Shown: piece by piece, positions 1-5,497 of the stretch
How positions within the stretch are numbered: position 1 is the stretch's first letter
How the letters are laid out: every line of letters starts with the position of its first letter
The notes under the pieces: generated by a model
Databases searched by the model: none
Told to the model about the DNA's origin: nothing
What the model saw: the letters and a program-made list of their open reading frames with translations, nothing else
Made by a program: the position numbers and the translations under genes
Assembly: GCA_017304505.1 (NCBI GenBank)
Contig: JAFKKQ010000064.1
Location: 1 to 8,049, forward strand
Length of the DNA: 8,049 nt
Direction of reading: 5' to 3'
From: Hyphomicrobiales bacterium
GTDB taxonomy: Bacteria; Pseudomonadota; Alphaproteobacteria; Rhizobiales; Xanthobacteraceae

Positions 1-2
1 TG

Positions 3-479
<477 letters not shown>

Positions 480-481
480 CG

Positions 482-500
482 GAGCGGCGCTTTGCCGCTC
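482..500 (+). terminator. Possible terminator hairpin after ettA
   Basis: Three bases after the ettA stop codon lies a perfect 7-bp inverted repeat, GAGCGGC (482-488) with GCCGCTC (494-500), around a 5-nt loop GCTTT. No T-tract follows, so it is either a weak intrinsic terminator or an mRNA 3'-end stabilising hairpin. Its position directly behind a stop codon is the main support. Confidence 0.45.
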
Positions 501-664
501 TGGAGTGGCACCGGCTCGAATCGCATATAACGGCTTCGCCAGCGTCTGCGCTGTGCGGGATGATTGGAACCCGTTGAATCAAGCTTGGCGTCTGTCCTGA
601 TGCTCGCTCATGGGTCTTTCCGCAAACCGTTTCTCGCCATTCGGCACCACACCTGAGGCCCCTC
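501..664. other. Intergenic region upstream of the UPF0114 gene
   Basis: No credible gene is present here. The region should hold the promoter of the UPF0114/transglycosylase pair, but I find no convincing -35/-10 pair. A TATAAC hexamer at about 525-530 has no good -35 box at standard spacing, and a TTGAAT at about 573-578 has only CTGATG downstream. The one clear signal is the ribosome binding site TGAGG at 654-658, six bases before the ATG at 665. Confidence 0.4.
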
Positions 665-1237
665 ATGTCGATGTCCGCCGACGAGCCCGTCGTCCCGCGC
701 GGTATCAATCTACGGCCGCTGCCGCAGATTATCTTTGCGTCACGTTGGTTGCAGCTTCCGCTTTATCTCGGGCTGATTATCGCCCAGGGCGTGTATGTGG
801 TGCTGTTCCTGAAGGAACTCTGGCATCTTATTCAGCACACGATGAACTACACCGAGCAGGAAATCATGCTCGTCGTGCTGGGTCTTATCGATGTGGTGAT
901 GATCTCGAACCTGCTCATCATGGTCATCATCGGAGGCTATGAAACGTTCGTGTCGCGGCTTGAACTGCATCGCCATCCGGATCAACCGGAGTGGTTGAGC
1001 CACGTCAACGCCAGCGTGCTCAAGATCAAGCTGGCGATGGCGATCATCGGCATCTCGTCGATCCACCTGCTGCGCACGTTCATCTATGCCGGTCAGTTGG
1101 GCAAGGACGGCACGCAATACACCGAGACAGGGGTGATGTGGCAGGCGATCATTCATGGCCTGTTTGTCATTTCGGCTATCGGCATCGCCCTGGTCGAACG
1201 GCTCGGCCAGTCGGCTTATGACAAGCATGGGCATTAG
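665..1237 (+). CDS. UPF0114 / YqhA family inner-membrane protein
   Basis: This 190-residue protein matches the UPF0114 (YqhA) family in length and pattern. Four hydrophobic helices can be read at about residues 26-50, 67-92, 117-140 and 156-179. The family-typical stretch VMISNLLIMVIIGGYETFVS sits at the end of the second helix, and KIKLAMAIIGISSIHLLRTFI forms the third. The N-terminal 20 residues are polar and there is no cleavable signal peptide. The molecular function of the family is not established; an integral inner-membrane location is the safe statement. The start at 665 is chosen because TGAGG lies six bases upstream; a second in-frame ATG at 671 would remove only two residues. The stop codon lies 4 bp before the proposed start of the lytic transglycosylase gene, so the two are probably cotranscribed. 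A link to cell-wall remodelling is inference only. Confidence 0.9.
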   Translation: MSMSADEPVVPRGINLRPLPQIIFASRWLQLPLYLGLIIAQGVYVVLFLKELWHLIQHTMNYTEQEIMLVVLGLIDVVMISNLLIMVIIGGYETFVSRLELHRHPDQPEWLSHVNASVLKIKLAMAIIGISSIHLLRTFIYAGQLGKDGTQYTETGVMWQAIIHGLFVISAIGIALVERLGQSAYDKHGH

Positions 1238-1241
1238 CGTG

Positions 1242-2492
1242 ATGCCGAATGCTCTCCGCAATGGTTTCGGCAATGCGGCAGCGGTGCTCGCCGCGTGGGG
1301 CTTGCTGCTGTTGCTCGCCGCCACGCCGGGGCATGCCGCTGACACGGCCTTCCAGCAGTACCTGCAATCGCTATGGCCGCAAGCCCAGCAGGCGGGCGTC
1401 TCGCGCGCGACGTTCGACGCGGCGATCCGCGGACTCGAACCCGATCTATCGCTGCCGGACCTTGCGGTGTCCGGGCGACCGGGCAGGGCGCCGCAACAAC
1501 CCGAGTTTGTGCAGACGCCGGCCGATTATGTCCGCGAGAGCTCGATTGCGCGGCTTGCGGTCCGTGGCAAGAAGCTTCTCAGTGCGCACCGCGCGACGCT
1601 GAACGAGATCGAGCGGCAATTCGGTGTTCAGCCTGCGGTGCTCCTTGCGATCTGGGGCCGTGAAACGGATTTCGGCGGATACAAGCTGCCGCACGATGCC
1701 ATTCGCGTGCTTGCGACGCAGGCTTATGTCGGCCGGCGCAAGGACATGTTTCGCGGCGAGCTTTTGGCCGCGTTCAGGATGCTGCAAGGTGGAATTCCAC
1801 GCGCGAAGATGCGCAGCTCCTGGGGTGGCGCGATGGGGCTGACGCAGTTCCTGCCGTCGGAGTTCTACAAGTACGCCGTCGATTTCGACGGCGACGGCAA
1901 GATCGATATCTGGAATTCGATACCGGATGCGCTGGCATCGGCGGGCAAGCAACTGGCCGGCAAGGGCTGGGAGCGCGGCGAGCGCTGGGCCTACGAGGTT
2001 CGCGTACCGCCTGGGATCGACTGCACCATCGCCCAGCCGGCTCATGTCATGCCGATCGGCGAATGGCTCAAGCACGGCTATGTGCCGGCCTATGGCCGCA
2101 GGCTTTCACCGAATGAGCTCAAGCAGGATGCATCGCTGCTGCTGCCGGAAGGCGCCTACGGTCCGGCATTCCTGACACCGAAGAATTATTACGTCATCAA
2201 GGATTACAATTTCTCGGATCTCTATGTGCTGTTCGTCGGCCATCTCAGTGACCGCATCCTCGATGCGCGCCCGTTCGAGAAGCCGTGGAGCAAGAGCACC
2301 CAGCTTCGCACTGAACAGGTCGAGACGATGCAACGCACGCTCACCGAACGCGGGCTCTACAAGGATAAGATCGACGGCAAGGCCGGCATGCTGACGCGGG
2401 CCGCACTCGGCGCCTATCAGAAGGCGCACGGACTGGCGCTCGACTGCTGGCCGACCGCCGCGGTGCTGGCCGACATGCAGCGGCGCAAATGA
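1242..2492 (+). CDS. Secreted lytic murein transglycosylase, MltB family, with C-terminal peptidoglycan-binding domain
   Basis: With the ATG at 1242 the product is 416 residues. It starts with a Sec signal peptide: a basic start, a hydrophobic core at about 12-27, and GHA before a likely cleavage near residue 32. There is no lipobox cysteine, so it is probably a soluble periplasmic enzyme and not a lipoprotein. The SLT_2/MltB catalytic domain spans about 70-325. It contains AIWGRETDFGG with the probable catalytic Glu141, the motif SSWGGAMGLTQFLPS (about 192-206), and DFDGDGKIDIW (about 214-224). Residues 355-416 form a PG_binding_1 domain with the IDGKAG..T..A...YQ pattern. Such enzymes cleave the MurNAc-GlcNAc bond non-hydrolytically, leaving 1,6-anhydro-MurNAc ends. 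The frame is open back to an ATG at 1155, but that start would overlap UPF0114 by 83 bp and bury the signal peptide; 1218 and 1227 are other possible starts. The Shine-Dalgarno sequence before 1242 is weak (GGG about ten bases upstream), which fits coupling to the upstream gene. Confidence 0.93.
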   Translation: MPNALRNGFGNAAAVLAAWGLLLLLAATPGHAADTAFQQYLQSLWPQAQQAGVSRATFDAAIRGLEPDLSLPDLAVSGRPGRAPQQPEFVQTPADYVRESSIARLAVRGKKLLSAHRATLNEIERQFGVQPAVLLAIWGRETDFGGYKLPHDAIRVLATQAYVGRRKDMFRGELLAAFRMLQGGIPRAKMRSSWGGAMGLTQFLPSEFYKYAVDFDGDGKIDIWNSIPDALASAGKQLAGKGWERGERWAYEVRVPPGIDCTIAQPAHVMPIGEWLKHGYVPAYGRRLSPNELKQDASLLLPEGAYGPAFLTPKNYYVIKDYNFSDLYVLFVGHLSDRILDARPFEKPWSKSTQLRTEQVETMQRTLTERGLYKDKIDGKAGMLTRAALGAYQKAHGLALDCWPTAAVLADMQRRK

Positions 2493-2495
2493 AAA

Positions 2496-2521
2496 CCCGG
2501 CAGCGCTTTCGCGCCGCCGGG
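2496..2521. terminator. Probable bidirectional terminator between convergent genes
   Basis: CCCGGC (2496-2501) pairs with GCCGGG (2516-2521). Inside it, after one mismatch, GCGC (2503-2506) pairs with GCGC (2511-2514) around a TTTC loop. On the plus strand it starts three bases after the transglycosylase stop codon and is followed by the T-rich ATTATT. On the minus strand the hairpin is followed by TTTT (complement of 2492-2495), so it can also serve the convergent small secreted-protein gene that ends at 2556. Confidence 0.7.
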
Positions 2522-2555
2522 ATTATTCGTAACTCCTGACGTCTTCAGCCGGCGA

Positions 2556-2900
2556 TCAGTAAGCCGGGCAGAAGAACCGCGGGCGGCTCCAGCCGACCAC
2601 GTTGCCATAGGGATCGCGCAGCGGGCGACGGGCCCAGTAGCCGCCCGGGCAGCCATAGACCGGTGCCGCCCGATAAGTCGGGTAGGGCTCATAGCCCGCC
2701 ACCGGATAATAGGCGCGCGGATAGGCATAAGCCGGGGCCGAGTTGGCGATCGCCCCGCCGATGATTGCGCCAGCCGCCAGACCACCGACAATGCCGAGGC
2801 CGACACCGCAACCGCGGCAGCGCGCGTCGGCCGTGGTCGGCGCCAGCGTCGCGACGGCCAGCAGCGCGCTGGCCGCGATAGCAAGAAGGGTTTTCTTCAT
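2556..2900 (-). CDS. Small secreted protein with glycine-zipper-like segment and four cysteines; function unknown
   Basis: This 114-residue product starts with a clear signal peptide: MKK, a hydrophobic core at about 4-20, and TADA before a likely cut near residue 26. The mature part begins RCRGCG. Residues 32-52 are glycine- and alanine-rich (GVGLGIVGG, then AAGAIIGGAIA), like the glycine-zipper segments of small outer-membrane or surface antigens. Residues 55-82 are rich in Tyr, Pro and Ala, and the tail is basic and aromatic. Cys28, Cys31, Cys84 and Cys111 could form two disulfides in the periplasm. The start is supported by AGGAG (complement of 2907-2911) six bases before the ATG. I recognise the general type (short exported Gly/Tyr-rich proteins common in Bradyrhizobiaceae) but no named family. 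A periplasmic or outer-membrane-associated structural role is possible but not shown. Confidence 0.83.
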   Translation of the reverse strand: MKKTLLAIAASALLAVATLAPTTADARCRGCGVGLGIVGGLAAGAIIGGAIANSAPAYAYPRAYYPVAGYEPYPTYRAAPVYGCPGGYWARRPLRDPYGNVVGWSRPRFFCPAY

Positions 2901-2958
2901 CGTGATCTCCTGGATGCGCCCGGCCCGACGCCGATCGCCAGTGAATTGATTCTAACCT

Positions 2959-2974
2959 GGGCTCAAAAGAGCCC
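2959..2974. repeat. Perfect 6-bp hairpin in the leader or promoter region
   Basis: GGGCTC (2959-2964) and GAGCCC (2969-2974) are separated by AAAA. The site lies 59 bases upstream of the start codon at 2900. It is not followed by a T-tract on either strand, so an operator or 5'-UTR stem is more likely than a terminator. Confidence 0.45.
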
Positions 2975-3034
2975 GGTAAAATAGGCCCCCCAATTTGTCG
3001 GAAATTTGGTCAGAATAAAAGAGCAGCCTTCTCT

Positions 3035-3061
3035 CCCCGCGGGAAAACCAGCCTCGCGGGG
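3035..3061. repeat. Inverted repeat running into the poly-G tract
   Basis: CCCCGCG (3035-3041) is complementary to CGCGGGG (3055-3061), with a 13-nt loop. The right arm runs directly into the 15-G run, so the stem could slide and re-pair in several registers. A role is not evident from the sequence. Confidence 0.4.
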
Positions 3062-3072
3062 GGGGGGGGGGG
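3058..3072. repeat. Homopolymer run of 15 G
   Basis: Fifteen consecutive G residues occupy 3058-3072, between the minus-strand genes at 2556-2900 and 3157-3744. Runs of this length are highly prone to slippage. It is intergenic, so length changes could only affect transcription or transcript structure. A sequencing or assembly length error is an equally good explanation for the exact count. Confidence 0.85.
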
Positions 3073-3073
3073 T

Positions 3074-3115
3074 AATCTGAACGTCGGTTCAGCCTGATGT
3101 ACGCTGGTTCAGATT
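3074..3115. repeat. Nested GTTCAG/CTGAAC repeats (candidate operator)
   Basis: Three copies of one hexamer lie in 36 bp: CTGAAC at 3077-3082, and GTTCAG at 3087-3092 and 3107-3112. The outer pair extends to a perfect 9-bp inverted repeat, AATCTGAAC (3074-3082) with GTTCAGATT (3107-3115). The inner pair is a 6-bp inverted repeat with a 4-bp spacer. The two same-direction copies (GGTTCAG) are exactly 20 bp apart, close to two helical turns. This looks like a protein-binding site or a dispersed repeat element. There is no T-tract to support a terminator. Confidence 0.5.
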
Positions 3116-3156
3116 CCGTTATCCCTATGCCCGTTGCGGGCCGCGCCAGCCGCCAT

Positions 3157-3744
3157 TCAAGGGATCGGCAGCAACGGCTTTTTCCCCGCGTGCAGTTGCA
3201 TGTCGACCGCGGCGAGCAAGGCCGCGGTGCCCGCGTAATTGCCCATCAGCATGACCAGTTCGATCAGCTTGGTCGGGCCGAAGATGTCTTTCAGCTTGGC
3301 GAAGGTGTCCGACTTCACCTTGTGGTCACGCCAGAGTTGGCGGCCAAGCTCGATAATCAGCGCATCGGTTTCGTCGAGGCCATCGGTGCTGCGCCGATAC
3401 TTGATGACGTCGATGACGGCCTGCGGCACGCCTTCCTTGAGCGCCTCGGGTTCGTGCGCGACCCACTCGAACTGGCTGTCCATCTCGCGCGCGGTGGTCA
3501 GGATCGCGACCTCGCGGACATGCGGCGTGAAGCCGGCCTCGTAGCGAAGGTAACGATTGAGCGCGGCGACATGCGCGGCGGTCTTTGGGCTGAAGAGTTG
3601 CACACCGGCAGGACCTTGCAGACCGGCGATGGTCGCGCCCGGCGCCGTGGCGCGCTCGTACGCTTTCCGGCCGGCTTCATCCAGATCTTCAAGCTTGGGC
3701 AGCGGGAGACGGAAACCGGATTTCGGATCGATGTCGGAGGGCAT
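3157..3744 (-). CDS. Carboxymuconolactone decarboxylase (CMD)-like family protein without cysteines
   Basis: This is a 195-residue cytoplasmic protein without a signal peptide. A CMD/AhpD-like helical domain covers about residues 56-185. Its core HVREVAILTTAREMDSQFEW (75-94), with Glu93 and His97 in the pattern EW..H, is typical of the decarboxylase-like branch. The whole protein has no cysteine, so the CxxC pair of AhpD peroxidase-type members is absent and alkylhydroperoxidase activity is unlikely. True gamma-carboxymuconolactone decarboxylases are shorter (about 130 residues), so the extra N-terminal 55 residues point to one of the many uncharacterised CMD subfamilies. AGGGA lies five bases before the ATG. 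It is the last gene of a minus-strand run, 42 bp behind the CinA-like gene, suggesting a role in breakdown of a carboxylic or aromatic compound. The substrate is unknown. Confidence 0.85.
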   Translation of the reverse strand: MPSDIDPKSGFRLPLPKLEDLDEAGRKAYERATAPGATIAGLQGPAGVQLFSPKTAAHVAALNRYLRYEAGFTPHVREVAILTTAREMDSQFEWVAHEPEALKEGVPQAVIDVIKYRRSTDGLDETDALIIELGRQLWRDHKVKSDTFAKLKDIFGPTKLIELVMLMGNYAGTAALLAAVDMQLHAGKKPLLPIP

Positions 3745-3786
3745 GTCGGTCCCTGCTTGTGATGAGAAAGAATGGTGCTGCTGCGA

Positions 3787-4278
3787 TTACGTCGCGCCGA
3801 TTTGCTCCGCGAACAGCTCGAGTGCGCGGGCGGCGAAGGCGTGCATATTGGCGCGCCTATCGTTGCTGCCGGTCCGCAGCGTGAACGTTTGCTGCGCAGG
3901 GCCGGCGATGGCAAGGCAGGTATGGCCTGCCGGATCGCCGTAGCGGTTGCCCGAAGGTCCCGCCGCGCCGGCTTCGGCCAATCCCCAGGTGGTGCCGAGT
4001 TGCAGGCTCACCCGTTTCGCCAGCAGCACAGCATAGGGCTCGCTTGCCGGCCGGATGCCCTGGCGTTCCATGTCGTCCAGGCTGATGCCGACGAATGCCG
4101 CGCGCGCTGCGGCAGTGTAAACTACGGCGCCGCCAACGAAGTACGTCGAGGCGCCGGGGACTGCGAGCAGGGCCGCCGCGATCAGCCCGCCGGACGAGCC
4201 CTCGGCGACCGCGATGGTCTCCTTACGCTCGGCGAGGCGAGCCGCGACACGCTCGGCCAACGGCTCAAGGCGATCCAT
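3787..4278 (-). CDS. Stand-alone CinA C-terminal-domain protein (PncC-type amidohydrolase family), variant active site
   Basis: This 163-residue protein has the length and fold markers of the CinA C-terminal domain, which in PncC deamidates nicotinamide mononucleotide to nicotinate mononucleotide. Visible are TIAVAEGSSGGLIAAALL (21-38), FVGGAVVYTAAAR (47-59), and the loop GAAGPSG (104-110), matching the usual GIAGPGG. The usual family motif is AESCTGG; here it reads AEGSSGG, so the first Ser is Gly27 while Ser28 and Ser29 replace Cys and Thr. The residue after the conserved tyrosine region, usually Lys in YSN.AK, is Arg59. NMN deamidase activity is therefore doubtful and another amide substrate is possible. 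The N-terminal competence/damage (COG1058) domain of full CinA is absent. The gene starts 7 bp after the Bug gene's stop codon; its Shine-Dalgarno TGAGG overlaps that stop, a sign of translational coupling. It is 42 bp upstream of the CMD-like gene. Confidence 0.86.
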   Translation of the reverse strand: MDRLEPLAERVAARLAERKETIAVAEGSSGGLIAAALLAVPGASTYFVGGAVVYTAAARAAFVGISLDDMERQGIRPASEPYAVLLAKRVSLQLGTTWGLAEAGAAGPSGNRYGDPAGHTCLAIAGPAQQTFTLRTGSNDRRANMHAFAARALELFAEQIGAT

Positions 4279-4285
4279 CGCCGCC

Positions 4286-5260
4286 TCAGCCGAACTTCAG
4301 ACCTGCCGCCTTCACCAGGGCCTTGTTGGCTGCGATCTCGCGCTTGATGAGCGCATCGAACTCGGCCGGCGTCACGGGCGTGGCCTCCATGCCTTGCGCT
4401 TGCAGCTTCGACGCGACGCCGGGCTCCTTGACCGCCTTGTTGATCTCGGCAGCCAGCCTGTCGACGATCGGGCGCGGCGTCTTGGCGGGGAACAGCGCGC
4501 CATTCCAGAAGCTGTAGTCGGAATCCTTGTATCCGGCCTCCAGTGTGGTCGGCACGTCCGGCAAGATGCTGGACCGCTTCGGCGTCGAAACCGCGAGCGG
4601 GATCACCTTTTTGTCCTTGATGAAAGGCAGCGCTGACGAAATGCCCATGCAGCAGAAGTCGACACGGCCGGTCATCACCTCCGTTGTCGCTTCAGGCCCG
4701 CCCCTGAACGGGACGTGCGTGCCCTTGAACCCGGCACTGAGACGGAAACGTTCCGCCGCCCAGTGCGTCGCGCTGCCGACGCCGGCCGACGAATACGTCA
4801 CATCCTTCGTCTTGGCCTTGGCGACGAACTCCTGGACGGTCTTCACGCCGAACGAGGGCGCAACGATGAGCACGTTCGGCACCGTGCCGAACAGCGCCAC
4901 GCCGGCAAAATCGCCGGCCGGATCGTAGGTGATGTTGGGAAATGCCGCCGGAGCAGCCGAATGCGCGGCTGCCGTGACCAGGAGCGTATAGCCGTCGGCA
5001 TCCGACCGCGCGACTTGCGCCGCGCCGACCGAGCCGCCGGCGCCGCCGCGGTTCTCGATCACGAAATTCTGGCCAAGCTGGCGGGAGACCTGCTCCATCA
5101 CGATGCGGCCAAGGATGTCGCTGCTGGAGCCCGCTGAAAACGGGATGACCGTGCGCACGTTGTGGGTGGGCCAGTTGCCCTGCGCGTAGGCCAGCCGCGA
5201 GAGGGCGGGCGTTGCAAGGGCGGCTCCGGAGAGCTGAAGGAAGTGGCGGCGCGTGGTCAT
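4286..5260 (-). CDS. Bug/TctC-family periplasmic solute-binding protein (tripartite tricarboxylate transporter type), Tat-exported
   Basis: The product is 324 residues. It opens with a twin-arginine signal, TTRRHFLQLSGAA, with cleavage likely after AYA near residue 27. The mature protein has the Bug landmarks in order: RTVIPFSAGSSSD (first ligand loop), VIENRGGAGGSVGA, DGYTLLV, SSAGVGSATHW, and HVPFRGG. Bug proteins bind carboxylates or related small molecules and hand them to TctA/TctB membrane subunits, or act as sensors. No TctA/TctB gene is in the window, so this is an orphan here. The first loop has GSSSD where most members, including the paralogue at 7096, have GG..D; this may shift ligand choice. 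The start at 5260 is preferred over the in-frame ATG at 5434 because it places the Tat motif at the N-terminus and has a strong GGAGGAG site just upstream. Confidence 0.93.
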   Translation of the reverse strand: MTTRRHFLQLSGAALATPALSRLAYAQGNWPTHNVRTVIPFSAGSSSDILGRIVMEQVSRQLGQNFVIENRGGAGGSVGAAQVARSDADGYTLLVTAAAHSAAPAAFPNITYDPAGDFAGVALFGTVPNVLIVAPSFGVKTVQEFVAKAKTKDVTYSSAGVGSATHWAAERFRLSAGFKGTHVPFRGGPEATTEVMTGRVDFCCMGISSALPFIKDKKVIPLAVSTPKRSSILPDVPTTLEAGYKDSDYSFWNGALFPAKTPRPIVDRLAAEINKAVKEPGVASKLQAQGMEATPVTPAEFDALIKREIAANKALVKAAGLKFG

Positions 5261-5497
5261 GAGAACTCCTCCTCGTTTGCGTTTCTCGATCGGACGTTTG
5301 TGGATGAGTCCAGTCCGTTCGGTCAGGTGCCTGCGGGACCAAGCGATGGTTGCGGGCGACCGGCTGTCCCTAGCGTAGCCGGGCTCTGCAGCGAAGGGAA
5401 ACCGGAAATCCATGATTCCCATACATGCCTGCATGCGCCAAGGCGTCCTGCGGTGGAGTGGCGCGCGCCTTCAGGATGTGTATCGGGGACGGGTCGT
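5261..5497. other. 237-bp gap between the monooxygenase and Bug genes
   Basis: The frame of the downstream Bug gene stays open back to 5434, but that 58-residue extension is Arg-rich and would precede the Tat signal, so I read it as non-coding. The only firm signal is the ribosome binding site GGAGGAG (minus strand, about 5266-5272). I see no T-tract hairpin behind the monooxygenase stop codon and no clear promoter. Read-through from the monooxygenase gene and a separate promoter for the Bug gene are both possible. Confidence 0.45.

Larger units (their letters stand above)
2901..3156. promoter_or_regulatory. AT-richer intergenic region upstream of the small secreted-protein gene
   Basis: This 256-bp gap has no credible gene. 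Its middle (about 2940-3030) is clearly more AT-rich than the flanking coding DNA, so the promoter of the minus-strand gene starting at 2900 should lie here. A TAGAAT hexamer on the minus strand (complement of 2949-2954) could be a -10 box, but no good -35 accompanies it. The gap also holds a hairpin at 2959-2974, a 15-G run and a group of GTTCAG repeats, listed separately. A short hairpin, GCCCG (3129-3133) with CGGGC (3137-3141), lies just beyond the stop codon of the 3157-3744 gene and could help end that transcript, though no T-tract follows it on the minus strand. Confidence 0.5.

Noticed and set aside
740..1345. 201-codon minus-strand open frame opposite the UPF0114 gene
   Set aside because: Composition is rich in His, Asp and Arg without any fold-like pattern, and it is antisense to a firmly identified membrane protein.
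1446..2075. 209-codon minus-strand open frame inside the transglycosylase gene
   Set aside because: Arg/Ala/Leu-rich shadow frame opposite the conserved catalytic domain, with no domain of its own.
2901..3156. CRISPR, attachment site or insertion sequence in the repeat-rich gap
   Set aside because: The repeats are too few and too short for a CRISPR array. No transposase, tRNA or target-site duplication is visible.
3097..3762. 221-codon plus-strand open frame opposite the CMD-like gene
   Set aside because: Antisense to a conserved protein; its start falls within the GTTCAG repeats and it shows no family pattern.
5261..5434. Upstream extension of the first Bug gene by 58 codons
   Set aside because: It would place a Tat signal internally, and a strong ribosome binding site exists directly before 5260.
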